DNA from: Gnetum montanum
Lineage: Eukaryota; Streptophyta; Gnetopsida; Gnetales; Gnetaceae
Reading direction: 5' to 3'
Assembly: GCA_015680685.1 (NCBI GenBank)
Contig: MNCI01014738.1
Coordinates: 292,836 to 356,835, forward strand
DNA length: 64,000 nt
Position numbers and translations under genes: made by a program. How positions within the stretch are numbered: the stretch's first letter is position 1; each line of letters opens with the position of its first letter. Below the pieces are notes generated by a model that saw nothing but the letters and a program-made list of their open reading frames with translations, was not told the DNA's origin and searched no databases. This document shows, piece after piece, positions 11,196 through 23,599 of the stretch.

Positions 11196-11569
11196 CACCT
11201 AAATTCTATGATCAGATATATTTTTTTCATTGTCATTTGCAAGCTTTTCCTTGATTTTTGTAGCCAAAACCTTTAAATCTATCTCACAATCAATGATAGA
11301 GTTCATCCCCTTCTACTCCCAAGACCCAACATGGGAGTTTTAGATGTTTGGGCTTTGAAATTTTTACATAAGTTTTTGTGAATTTCTAAAGCCAGCATTG
11401 ATTTTTTGGTGCATTTTCTTATCCCCCTTGGCTACAAAAATCCCATTCTACTGAAAACCTCAACATGGAAGTTACAAGTGGTTTGGATCCTAAAATTTCA
11501 CAACACGTACTATGAATTTTTCAACAAATTTCTTCAATTTCTAAAGTAGGTGGTTCAACCCTTTTAGAA

Positions 11570-13325
11570 GCCATTCAACTATGAGTATTTTCCCTATGTC
11601 TTTGATAGGAAAAGCACTTGATTGGTATCATGCATTGCATAGCTAATCCATATCCTCTTTAGAGGACTTAGTAGCCAAATTTGTCAACTACTTCAAGTAT
11701 AACTTGAAGCCTGACACAATGCTTGAACAACTCATGGAGATCAAGCAAGGATCCCTAGAACCCATGAAAAAATTCATTTAGTGGTGGAATGAATTGCTAA
11801 ATTAGTTACCAAAGCCTATAGCTAAAGTTGATTTGTTAGCCATATTTAAGGGAATAGTTAATGACTTCATCAAGTGTAAACTCTACTACCTTGATCCATG
11901 ATACCTTAGCTAGGCATTCTCTCAAACTAAAAATATAGAGAATGCTACAAAAGCTAGTCATGATCCAACCTATATATCATATAAAAACCAACACACTTGA
12001 AGAGACAAAGAAAATAGTAAAAAAAAAAACAACATAACTATAGCAACTGTAACAAAAGAAATAAAGATTACAAACTAATGGCGAAAGGCCAATCCACCCA
12101 AGGCCCCCACCAATGACCACAACAATCAACCATCATCCTTTAGGACCACTACATCAACAACAACCAAAGTTAACTTCAAAACAAGACACAAGTCCAAATA
12201 CACTGTGTTGCCATTAAAACCATCTAAGTTCTTAGATTAGCTTTTGAAAAGTGGGTGTATTCAATATAAACAAATGTCTAAAGCTTCCCAAAAGAAGCAT
12301 GATAGTTTCTATGAAATAACTAAGGACCCCTCTCTGGCAATGAAAGTTGATTCCAAGTTTCCTAGATACTTCAAGCTGGACCACTTCTACCATTATCATC
12401 AACCACCCAGACATGACATAGACTTCTGCCTTGGATTGAAGGATGACCTAAAAATGATGATAGATATGGGGGAGCTAGTCTTAGATGCTTCCAATCTAGT
12501 TTGACAGCAAAACTAGTCGATACAGGTCTACAAGGACCTGTTGAATGTTAATGGCATTCTTTATGGTATTTTAGCATTCAACATTGATGATGATCAAATA
12601 CCTACAAGGGAACCACTCATGATTCAAGTACCCCTCTATGATGAAAGGGCTTCTTTAGCTTCCCATAACTCAAGATCCCCTTTCATCATGAGAGCACCAT
12701 TACAAATGCCTCCGAGGGAACCTTTTGTCATCAAGGTCCCCCAACCCAATATAATCCAAATAGCTATAGCCCAATCAACAGTGCAACAACCCCTTGTGGT
12801 GGCTAATGCTACTACCTCTTCCTCATAGGTTATGACTAACAACCAAAAAAAATTAGCTAAATAAAGGAAGAAGCATAAGCAAAAGCCTAACAACAAGAGA
12901 GACAAGTAGACAAAAGCAAAAATTGAAGTGAGTCCACTGAAGTCCACTCCCATTTCAACTATACCCATGACCTCCTCTCCCCCAACCTATTCAACCAACA
13001 AGCCACAGGAGGACACTAAAGCTCACAACCAAAACAAAAATAAAGAACCGCAATAGCCATATCCTAAAGCTAAAGCTCACATTTTGGGACACATGAAGGA
13101 ACTAAAGCACAACCATGGTGACAAGCCCATGGCCAACAATAAAAACCTCCTCAGTGCAATGGACCAAGTTAAGCAATCCCTCAAGCAAAAAAAAACATAA
13201 ATTAAGCTTGTATGACTTGATCATGAATTCCACCACACATCATGAGGTGCTAGTCAAAATGTTGACTTCCATCTCCATTAGTAAGGATATCCTACTAATG
13301 AGGAATCCATTCATACAGTGATGAT
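11570..13325 (+). pseudogene. gag: Tat-lineage gag of element C
   Basis: Reads in one main frame with TAG stops. Landmarks: MSLIGKALDWYHALH near 11605, YFKYNLKPDTMLEQLMEIKQ from about 11690, FKGIVNDFIKCKLYYLDP near 11850, then a lysine-rich stretch, and at 12355-12450 FPRYFKLDHFYHYHQPP, the zinc-knuckle region with its cysteines lost. 12541-12830 is an open Pro/Ser-rich linker. Compared with element A (2-1246), the N-terminal leader and the first conserved block are missing, so the 5' part of gag has been deleted here. The region continues into the protease. Confidence 0.8.
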
Positions 13326-13329
13326 TCCT

Positions 13330-14000
13330 CCCTCATCAAGGAAGGTGAACTCAACACCTTAACATTTCACAATAGTGAAATTAAGATTAATCCCTACAAT
13401 GGCGAAGTAACTATAGATCCTTTATTCATAACCATATGCATAGGAAAATTTAAAATAATTTGTGTGCATGTTGATGATGGAGCAGCAACCAACATCATCA
13501 CATGCACCATCATTGAGCACTTAGACTTAACTAAGCAAATACGACCTACAACAATTGTAGCTCTTAAGTCCTTCAAGGGATCTATCTCCTTAGATTTTGT
13601 CGTAAAGGACCAATTCCCCACAACCACTAATTTCTTGGTGGTGGAAAAGACACCAAGATTTAACCTGATCCTGAGAAGACCTTTGTTGGTTTAATTACAA
13701 GCTATGTCCTCTCCCATCCATCAAGAAATTCACCTTACTTACAAGGGAGGTAAAATCATCACTCATGGTGATAATATAGATCCCTTAGTTGTTAACAATG
13801 TAAACATAGAGCAAGGGTCCAAAGTGGAGCTTCTAAAAGAAGCTCCTAACCATGAAGAGCAAAAACCTAAGAAATCCAATGATGACAGTGATAAACAATG
13901 GAATACATTATGGTATGAACTCCATTTTAACATCATAAGCAAAGGGGATGGTGAATATAAGCTTATGCAGAGTAAACCTTATTCCCTAATCTTATAAAGA
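13330..14000 (+). pseudogene. Aspartic protease of element C
   Basis: Retropepsin-like domain that would cut the Gag-Pol polyprotein. The active-site region reads ICVHVDDGAATNIIT near 13455-13500, and the C-terminal flap-side motif is FNLILRRPLL near 13660. After a stop at 13693, a further open stretch (13704-13997) reads IHLTYKGGKIITHGD and then acidic sequence, the usual connector toward RT. RT does not follow. Coding similarity stops near 14050 and resumes only at about 23600. Confidence 0.75.
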
Positions 14001-14267
14001 TTAGGAAGAATCTACATAAGTGAATTTTACCTTAACCTTCCCATGCCCCTATGACCAGATGTAGCAATAGCCATGTAGCCTTACTTTTCTTTTCTAGTTT
14101 ATTTTATCTTTTTTATGCATTTATTATTTTACTCTTTATACACATAGCCCATGCATGTAGCCTAAGTTTGTTTGCATTTTTACCTATTTGCTACAACCTT
14201 TCTTTATTTTTTACATATGTTATAAACATTGAAGAAGCCTTATAAATATATGTCTCTTTCATACCCC

Positions 14268-14345
14268 ATCTACTAAGACTTTAAATTAGCATTATGATAC
14301 ACTAAGACCTTAAACTAGCATTATGGCCCACCATGGCCTTAAATT
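14268..14345 (+). repeat. Short tandem motif, site 1 (ACTAAGGCCTTAAACTAGCAT type)
   Basis: About three imperfect copies of a roughly 25-bp unit around CACTAAGACCTTAAACTAGC. The same unit occurs at 22985-23100 and 26850-26925, always between functional blocks of element C. Confidence 0.7.
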
Positions 14346-17300
14346 GGCAACCCAAATACACAATCACATAATATAACTTGTGCCCATGATGGCCTAAAAA
14401 TAGCAAACATCTTATTTATTATCACACTTCTTTTTATCGATTAGTCATTTAATGTTATAACCAAAACATCAACATATCCATTCTTAATGTTTACAACATT
14501 TACTACTACTATAGATACATATATCCAAAAATAAAATCAAAATTTAAATCTAAAGTTAAAATGTCCATAACATACATAGCCATGGCCACAATGTGTGGCA
14601 AGAATGTCAAATAATAACAACCATCTCTTAACATATTTTTGGCTAATCATAGCCATCAACATGAAAGTAAAGACAAATAGTCAACAAGCTAAACTAATGG
14701 AGGTTGCTGAGTGGCATCCAAAGGAGGAAGTGGTGGGTCATTTCCACCCTCACCGCTAGGGCTCCCAATGTCTCCTAAGGCTTGAAATGCAACAATGTAT
14801 ATCCACTTAGTAAACCATATTCAAAATCAAAACCATATTCAAAACTAAAACTAAAACATAAAATATATCAAACCTATGGAGATTCTGGCTTCATGACTTC
14901 TAGGGGTAGATAGGAAAGGCTTTCCTCCAAACAATGGAGGATCTAGTCCTCCTTCATGTTGACCTAATCAACATCCCCATGATCAATGCTAGAAAGAATG
15001 TCAATCTTGTCTATAGAAGTTCAAGTAGAAGGCTCCCAGGTACTAGTAGCTATAAAGGTCTCACCTGCAACAATGGTAGTCTGAAGAGTAGGGGATTACT
15101 CCACCTTCAAAGTACTTTCAAAAAGTTGATAAGCACTCTCCATCTAAATCCCTTGGATGAAAAGCTCTCTCTTCTAGTGTTCAACCAACTCCTCCTTGAG
15201 CCACTTTAGGTAGGCCCCATGTCCTACCTTGTACTATCACTTATGGACCTATTGTGTCTTGCCCCACTTAAGGATCCAATCACAATGATCCTTCCAATCC
15301 TCAACATTTTAGGAGATGAGCTCCATCTACATACATTATTTTACCATCTCTCATAGGACCACTACTTTATCCTAAATGACATGCCAATAGCAAGCCCATC
15401 TGATCTCCTTACCTATAATTCTCCAAAGTTAGCCACTTGGGCTTTCACAAAGGTCTTATGATCTCAAAGATCTCTAATTGTATCCTCTTGCTATTAAATC
15501 TTTTTCCTTAAGGCCACAAGTTCTCCCATAGGGATTTGTTGGACCTCTCTAGCTCCCATGGAGTTTTTGCATGCGACATTACTAATAGCAGTCTCATACA
15601 ACTTCATAGGTACACTAGATACATCAGAGGGAACCTTAGGCAAGGATTCTATCTCCACGTCTCTATTGAGGTTCCACTCCATAGAAGGCACTACACAAGC
15701 ATAAAAAAAATCATAAAACATAATGCATGACCTAAGCTAAGCATAATACAAGTGAAGCCTATGACTAAAGCACATAAAACAAAATCCTTACCTATCTCGA
15801 GTGTAACCTAACGCAACTGATTAATGATGTCCTTAACCATCCCATCCATGAACTCCAATTTTTCTAGATTCTCTACCCATGATTTCACATGAACCTTAGG
15901 GATGAGAACTTGCACTAGTGATTTAGGAACTACTGTAAGCATAACAATCATCAAAAGGTTAGGATGATAAACAATGAGATATAATGAAAATATTAAGACA
16001 TAGGCATACCTACATCCTCCTCTTCTTCCTCCTTAGGGATGATGATGGGGGATGTACCTAGTATCGCCTCACCAAGCAATGCATCTAGATCATCTATACC
16101 TGCATTAGCAAGCCATTTAACCATAGGTTTCTTTAGGAGTGTCTCTTCTACATGCCTTTGTTCTACCTCTGCAGTAGCTTGGACTACCATAGTCTGACAC
16201 TTGTCTACAACCATAGCACATAGAAAATAAGTTAACACATGAAACTGTAAAGTATTCATAAACTTTAAAACATGAAATTTCCAAATTTAAATAAAGCATA
16301 CCTGTAACTACCTACTATAAGCTTAAACTTAAGCTTCTTCGGGAGTAGGCTATTCTAATGTTGGGAGTGCCTCTACCATAGGCCTCTTGAGTTTCTCCCT
16401 AGCTATCCCTTTAGCCTCCATATGCTATCATCTAGCATCCTAGACACTAGTGGGAAAGGTAAAAGGTTCATCATCATCAATACTATCAGGAGACTTGTAC
16501 TACCTAACATCAAGATTCTTAGTAGTAATAGATAAAATATCATCCATCCCCTCTAGTGGATTCTAGGCTTGCATTTTTGGATAAATGTGCTTTATCCAAG
16601 GCCTAGAAATTTGGCTTAGGTCTTGGAAATCCATCATCCATTCTTGTACACCACCAAAAACTCTACAAACCTCCTAAGCTAACCTACAAAAAATGCAAAG
16701 TGCATATAGATTATCATAGAGGTGTAAGCACAAAGTCTAAGGATCTCCTCTCAAAGCCCAGTAGCCAAAGTGTTTGCCCAATCAAATTTGATGTCCTCCA
16801 TCATGACCTTCTTAAGGTCCACCCCTGTGCTAGGCTAATTACCTTCTTTTGTAATGTCAGTTTGGAAAATGCATGAGACCTAAACAAAAGATATGATTCC
16901 TTTACACCAAGGTCCATGAAGCTACCCATTGAAATTAGAGAGTGGCCCATGTTAACATCAAGCCACTTTCGAACTTTTTTGTAATGGCCCAATTCCCTTA
17001 CTATCTTGGTGGAAACCTTTTCCCCATTAGCAAAGACATCAAACAAGTCACAAAAGAGGCCAACACCTATGTCCATGTTCACCTTCACACCTTAGATGAT
17101 GGTGCTAAAATGATCAACCTTCTCATCAAAGGAGTCGATGACATGCAACATTTGAGTAGCAAGAATAGAAGGGATGGGTTCCATGAATACATCAAGCAAA
17201 CCTACATGCTAGATGTTTACTTGAACATTTTGAGGCACCTATCCCTTTAGCCACTCCTATGGTGATGTCACCTTACCAAACTTCAAGATGAGGGTATCCT

Positions 17301-17470
17301 CATGACATGAACCTAAAAATGGTATAATAACATCAGCCAAGGTGGAAGGTCTTGTGAAGTACTAACCAGAGCTTAGCATCAACATGAGCAATTTCAACAA
17401 CCAAGAAAAGCAATAGGACACTCAATGTTATAGCCATAAAAACACTAGAAGCTATAGCCTTTATGTTTAC

Positions 17471-18264
17471 CTTTCCTTTTCTTCTTCAGTGTCGAGGTCC
17501 TAGCTACAAGGGTTTGATCTGTGCTATTGGCATCTACTCACTAGTTGTGCATCATCCCACAATCCTTACACTTCTTGTATACATGGTTAAACCAAGTAGC
17601 ATATTGATCAAAGTTCCCTCTAAAATATTGATAAATAGAAATTTTGATTTGAGGACTCTTGCTAAATTTATCCAAAGTAGTTTAAGCCACTATCAATATT
17701 TGATCATTGATGATCAAACCCTGATCATTAACCTTGTACCTACAAGAAGTTTTAAAAACAATGAAGTTAGGGAAGGCAGTCAAGTCAAAAACATAAAAGT
17801 ATTACAATAATCATGTTTACTCCTATAGATGATACATAGTGTTAGGCAAATTCAAGAATAACGTATGGGCTCTATGCACCACCATCAGAGCATTGTCAGT
17901 ATTATACTGACTATACTCTGGCATTGTCTAGATCTCTGTAAGGTAACATGGGCTTATGGCATCTGCTAGTCCCCCTACAGTCTTAGAAAGTGACTTGTCA
18001 GTAATGAATTTGGCAATTAGGTTGCATGCTCGGGACAATAGGGTCTCCACAATAATCACAACTGCATTCATGGACAAGTGTGACCACAACATCACATTGA
18101 AGTTTCTAAGGAGGTAAGCAAACAAGTCCCTTACCCCAGGCTAGAACCACAATAAGAGTCTTCTAAAAGGCATGTCATGTGGTGGGGTGTTGGTCTTGGG
18201 ATGACCAATATAGCACACAATACCAACCAGCTCAACTATGATGAGGATAGGCCTCAAAAAGACC
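17471..18264 (-). pseudogene. FCP1/NLI-interacting-factor-like (HAD phosphatase) domain, exons 2 and 3
   Basis: The family dephosphorylates proteins such as the RNA polymerase II C-terminal tail, using an Asp nucleophile in a DxDGT-type motif. Exon 2 (18264-17821) shows the family order: a hydrophobic strand ending ELVGIVCY at motif I, WPG-type RPGVRDL block, then NFNVMLWSHLSMNAV (motif II Ser in WS), a Lys-containing middle, PEYSQYNTDNALMVV and NLPNTMYHL (normally NTLLVDDS...NPPNT). Exon 3 (17739-17471) gives the usual C-terminal stretch about the length of the plant family and a CKDCGMMH pair. The motif I Asp is Glu and the late Asp pair is Val-His, so catalysis is not expected. Alignment is by eye from family memory. 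Confidence 0.65.
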
Positions 18265-18307
18265 CTACATCAAGCAAAGCAAAAAACATTGTGACCTATT
18301 ATAATTA

Positions 18308-18570
18308 CTTATCAAATTTAGACAAAACATCTAGTCATAGGTGAAATTAGCCTCTATAAAAAGCTCTAAGTTGTTTTTCCAAATTAGTCTAAGCAATTCC
18401 ACAAGAAAACATTATTACAATCTTGTGTAGCCTTACATTATGGAAGCACTTAGCAAATTTAGACAAAACATCTAATCAAAGGTGAAATTAGCCTTTGTAA
18501 AAAGCTCTATGGTGTTTTCTCTAAATTAGCTTAAGTAATTTCATAAAAGCATTGTTACCATATTTTATAG
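18308..18570. repeat. Tandem duplication of about 130 bp
   Basis: Two copies (about 18308-18440 and 18443-18570) share GACAAAACATCTARTCA, GGTGAAATTAGCCT and AAAAAGCTCTA in the same order. They lie in the long first intron of the antisense gene. Confidence 0.75.
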
Positions 18571-18611
18571 CCTTCATGGTAAAATTTTATAGCCCAAAGC
18601 TACATCTTAGT

Positions 18612-18840
18612 CTAAATTATGCATAAATTTAGAAAAAGCATCTAAATTATACATAAATTTGAAAAAAAAAACATGCAACTTATGCATAAATTTAGAAAAT
18701 AGCATCTAAATTATGCATAAATTTAGAAAAAGTAGGCATAAGTTTAGAAAAATATCTAAATTATGCAAACCATGCATAAATTGGGTAAAAACATCTAAAG
18801 TATGCACAAATTTAGAAAAAGCATCATGAACTTAGAAAAA
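18612..18840. repeat. Short AT-rich tandem repeat, unit about 30 bp
   Basis: Seven or so variants of ATCTAAATTATGCATAAATT followed by TAGAAAAAGC, with units of uneven length. Lies in the first intron of the antisense gene; no coding content. Confidence 0.8.
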
Positions 18841-20699
18841 ACCATGTAGCCATAGTAAAAGCTTACTAAAAATAGAAAAAGATTTTACTCTTCTTTGAAA
18901 AAACTAAGCATTATTTTTACATGTTGATAAAAGAAAAACATGAGTTTTACATATCCACTACTTCCATCTCAAAATGGATAAAGTATTACATCCATGATTT
19001 TGCCTTGTTCACATAGCCATAGCCAAAAAAATTATTAAAAATTCATTTGAGCTCTGATTTCAATGATTCCACCATGAAAAGAATTATAAAATTATGAACT
19101 TATAACCATGATCATTAAAACCAAAACATTATAGCCATATATCTATAAAATATGAAAATATTTAACCAAAACCATAGTCGTCAACATTTACCCCTTTTGT
19201 GCAAGGTTGGTAAAAACTTTGCCAAAAATTCATTTGTGGTCTAAACAAGGTGATTTGGCCACCATTTGAAAGCTCAAATCAAACGCTACACACCCATGCT
19301 TAGAAAGAATTCAAAAAGTTTACTATTTATGCAAGAAAAATTGTTCAATTTGAAAAATAATCCATAAATAGCACAAACATCCTTTTTTGCACATGCTTAG
19401 TAATAAATTCATAGAAAATTCATTTTAAGTTCAATTAGAGTGATTCCACCTCTATTGGAAAGGTGAAGCTAAATCCTAGTTAACCATAATTAGAAAATAG
19501 CCAAAACCTTTGTGGTTGTCTTACAAAAAATTTGTAAAATTACATCAAATTACAAAAGCAACACAAACAACCTAACTACGCAACATTAGGAAAATAGCTA
19601 TAAATTCATCATTATGAATCCAAATTAAATGATAAAACATCCATTAGAAAGACTAAATGAAGGGCTATGAACCCATACCTTCAATTGCACAAATGTACAA
19701 CCTTTCCCCTAAGGAAAAAATACACAATATTGCTTGTTTTACATGTCAAAAATTCAAAACCTTGATTTCATATAGCCATGGAAATAGTTAAAGTAGCCAA
19801 TACCATTAAAACCCATCAAAGTTTATACCAAAATAATATATTAGGATTTTTTAAAAATTTACTTGTAACAAATCCTAAGGCCTAGATCTAAAAAAATGAC
19901 TACACCCCAAAATTTTTGGAGAAAAGCATGAAACAACAAGCCTTATTTTTAAAATCGAATGTACAAAAGCTAAAGCAATAAAACGACCATGGATCCATCT
20001 AGAAATGGCCAAAATAAAAGGTGGGATTTTATCAGAGTTCCATTTTAATCCCTCCACTAGAGTAGATCTAGAAAAATGGCTCCAACACATGGGAAACAAA
20101 ACTAGAAAAAACATAGAAAATGAAGGTAAAAATAGGTATTACTACCTACCTTAGAGTAGCAACAAAAGAAGCTTGAATGGATATGGGCCTACGTACTTCT
20201 TCTACCTCTTGAGAATGTTCATTCACCTTCTAGATCACAAGGTTCCTACTCTTTCCTCCACATTGTTTTGGTGCCATGGTAGGCTTAACACAAGGAATAA
20301 CTGGAATTTGAGAAGGATGGGAGATCAACGCTAGCTATGAAGAAGATGGGAGGCTTCCACACTAAAAATTGGTTTCTTCTACCACAAGAATCTCTACTAG
20401 AGCCCTAATCTAATATTTTGTTAATGTATAATGACAATTGTGATGAAAACTTGTGAGATTTCATAATAAAATCACATCTAAAACCTAAACACACAACTTA
20501 AAATTCCAGTTGCTAATTCAATGCACCATAACTCCAAGTGCACTAAAGTGAAAAGGGGAGAAAGTCTAGTTCACATTGGTTTTTATGGGAAGCAAATTCA
20601 CTTTTCAATATTTTAAATTTTTGGATTGTGGGCCCCACCTTGTGCCTTCTCTTTTGACCAAAAACTACATCAATGTTAAGCATTTTTCTAATTTTGACA

Positions 20700-22650
20700 C
20701 TTAAACCATGTTGCAACCTTAACTCCCATGCATCCACACTAAGGATGTCATTCCTAGCATGGAAACATGACTCTTATCTTACAAATCCATCAAAATACAA
20801 ATATTTTACTATTTTTTGTAATCCAAACCTACCTTTTCCAACCCTAGGTTTCCAAAAGTGGATGAGACATGAACAATGGTAGACACCACATATTTTCATG
20901 CTAGGGTAGTAGTGCCAAATGTGGAAGAAGAGGGGTAACATCCATTCTTTCCCCCAACACCCATCTAGCTCAAGCTTGAACCCCAAGATGGGGCCATGTG
21001 ACCTAGAACCCCTCCAAGTATTTCTGACAACCTCAAAAGCACACATACATGGTCGATTAAAGTTAAAACTAGGATAGATCTAAGTTTTATGGTGTTTCCA
21101 CACTTGGTGTTCCCTCATCCATGCTACCTAGCATGGAAATTAAGTAGGAAACTCATTTGAGGTCCATAAATACCCCTGAACAACATTAACTAAACTTACA
21201 TGCACTCTAGAACCCTATTAACATCCTCTGGAGCCTTCAAACTTCAAGAAACTAATGTCAAAAGGTCAAAAAATGATTCCCCTAGTTTTCCATACTAAGA
21301 ATCCCATTCCTAGAATGTAAAAAAGAAGAGAAGCCCACAAATTTCTTAGAGATGCACAAAATTACCAAAATTTAACATGAAACCCTAGTCCTCAATCCCA
21401 ATAGCCCCAAAGGTTGACATGTATAATTAATTAAGGTGAAAATTAGCCTATATCTAAGATTCATGATTCTTCCATGCTAGTGATCCCTTTCTCCATACTG
21501 AGGATGGTATCCCTAGTATGGAAACTATATTTGGAACTTGTTTAGGGCTTCTAAACAGCTCAAAATGACATTAAATGACCTTTCGTGCACTCTAGAATCC
21601 TTGCAGTAGTTATTGGAGCCCTTAAACTTCACAAGGTTGATCCTATGTTGTTAAAACATGGTTCCCTATAATGCTCCACACTAATTTCTCCATCTCCAAT
21701 GTGGAAAAAGAGGGGAAAGCTAAAAAACCCCACTTAGGTATGCTCAAAACTACTAAATTTTGACACAAATTCATAGCCTTTGGCCCTAGCTACTTTGGAA
21801 GGTAACATGCATAGTCAATTGTGATCTAGATTGGCCTAGATCTAGGATTCTTGCTTCTTACATGTTGTAGTAGCTTACCTATCATGGAAACAAAGGGAAA
21901 AGCTACTTTTTCACTTTTGCTAGCAAGATGACACTCCCATAAGCCAAAGATCTATGCCGAAAAAGCCCAGGACCTCATAGCCTAGAGATTTTGATTGTTT
22001 TACCTCATTTAAACCTCCAAAACCTATTTCTCCCATTATTCCATGTTGGAGTAACTCCCTCAACATGGAAACAAATGGAAAGGCCTTAAGTACCCTTAAA
22101 TATCCTTCAAATGTACTTAAAATCAACCAAAAACTTGCAGAATTGAGGTCTATAGCCCTAGGGACCTAGAAACCTAGTCAATGTTCATCTAAATTACTCT
22201 AAATTCAAAAAAAACATGTCCCCCTATTTTCCTATGTCGAGGATACTATGCTCAGCATGGAAAAATGGTGGAACACATTTCAACATGTTTTCACAATCAA
22301 AATCAACTCACACTTCCTCAAACTAAAGCTAGAGGATGCACAACCTTCATATTTAGGTCTTGGTTGCTTTTTTGACCATGTTTGACTCTATTTTTGCTTA
22401 AATGTTTGTTTCCCACAATAAACCTCCTTTCTTCCATGCTAGCTAGCATAGAAATAAGGGGGGAAGCCTCCATAACTTGCTTTTTAGCCTTTATAGACCT
22501 CCAGAGTGTCTAATTTTGATGGATCTAAACTTGCATTACCTTGGGAAGGTCTTGGAACCTTAATTTTTGACCTCTAAGCATCCCAAAACCTATTTTCCTT
22601 AATTTCCATGCTACAGATCCCATTTTCCACATTGATCCTGGCATGGAAGC
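20700..22650. repeat. Tandem array of about 375-bp units
   Basis: Equivalent points recur at about 21045, 21415, 21806 and 22172 (the block near CATAGTCAATTGTGATCTAG and its variants), spacing about 370-390 bp. Each unit also carries a variant of TCCTAGCATGGAAA (20755, 21126, 21510, 21884, 22054, 22254, 22440, 22646), and the first units share CATGCACTCTAGAACCCTA. Four to five diverged units, upstream of the antisense gene start and between it and RT. No ORF crosses it. Confidence 0.75.
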
Positions 22651-22984
22651 CTCAAAACACTTGATTTTTGGGTCCAAATAGTCCAGAAACAACCCTAATT
22701 GATGCCTGAACTCACCTAATAGCCTTGTGGCCTCAAAAATCTAAGCCCTAAAACTATCAAAACCTAATCATTTTTTATCTATATTAGCCAAATTTCACCA
22801 TATATAGCCTATTTTTCTTTCTTTATTATGTAATGTTTTTGCTTGTTTCTAAACTTGTGTTGTCTTATTGACGTTGTTGACCTTCTATGATCTTTATACA
22901 ACCTTGTGTGTTTTTTATTTGCCTTATTATAGCTTTATTTACCTTTTTTTGGCCTATAAATGGTATCAAATAGTGGGGTTTGAC

Positions 22985-23100
22985 CTTCTCTAACTACCAT
23001 TTAACACCATGTAACCATGGCCCACTAAGGCCTTAAACTGGCATCATAGTCTACCAAGACTCTAAACTAACATCATGGCCTGCTAATGCCTAAAACTAAA
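22985..23100 (+). repeat. Short tandem motif, site 2
   Basis: Three or four copies of the CCCACTAAGGCCTTAAACTG unit, as at 14268-14345. Marks the approach to the pol coding region. Confidence 0.7.
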
Positions 23101-23599
23101 AAAAATTATGGCCTTTATTGATCATTTGTAACCTTATTTCTTAACTTTTCCCCTAGTTTGACCTTTACTTCACCTTTGTTATCCCTTATTGCACTTTGTC
23201 AAATTGTCCTTACCTCAATGATGACCTTGGATGGCCTTGATTGCATTAGATTTGCATGTGTTTGCATAAATTTATAAAATTTTAGCATTATTTATTTACT
23301 TTTATCAAGGTACCACTTAATATGCTTTTATTCGACATGTAGGATCAAAGTATGAGTGCCTGGAAGCAAATCAATTTGCCTTTGTGTCTACATGGACCTC
23401 ACAATGATGTTGAATAGTGTATCAATCCTAATTGCCTAAATCTTGAGCTTGAGAATCTTGTAGACATGGCCTCGATAGAAAAACCTCTAGAATGGCCTAA
23501 AAACCTAGTCAAAATCCTTAACTTAAAAGTAGGAGACATAACCTAAGACTCTCCAGTTGAGGTTCCTATCACAACACATAGTGGTGAGGAAAAACCCTT

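Larger units (their letters stand above)
14689..20277 (-). pseudogene. Multi-exon gene antisense to element C; FCP1-like N-terminus and coiled-coil-like C-terminus
   Basis: Runs opposite to gag and pol. Start: ATG at 20277 in good context (GCCATGGC on the minus strand). Placeable introns, all GT...AG: 20149-18265, 17820-17740, 17470-17313, 16301-16205, 16009-15933 and 15791-15691. Exon lengths keep phase across five of them; the 16301 junction does not fit cleanly. Last exon about 14789-14689, ending in a Pro-rich tail and TAG. Exons 2-3 carry an FCP1/NIF-like domain. Exon 4 (from 17312) holds an unrecognised domain with a 95-codon open stretch. Exons after 16204 are Glu-rich, with heptad-like charged sequence (KWLKEELVEH near 15180). 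About ten TAG stops sit where Gln or Trp is expected, and there are at least two frameshifts. Non-functional now; the original function of most of it is unknown. Confidence 0.75.

Noticed and set aside
12636-12968. 110-codon minus-strand ORF
   Set aside because: Opposite strand of the Pro/Ser-rich gag linker of element C; no family resemblance.
18612-18840. Possible CRISPR-like array
   Set aside because: Units are uneven, AT-rich and run on without unique spacers; the context is a plant retrotransposon intron.
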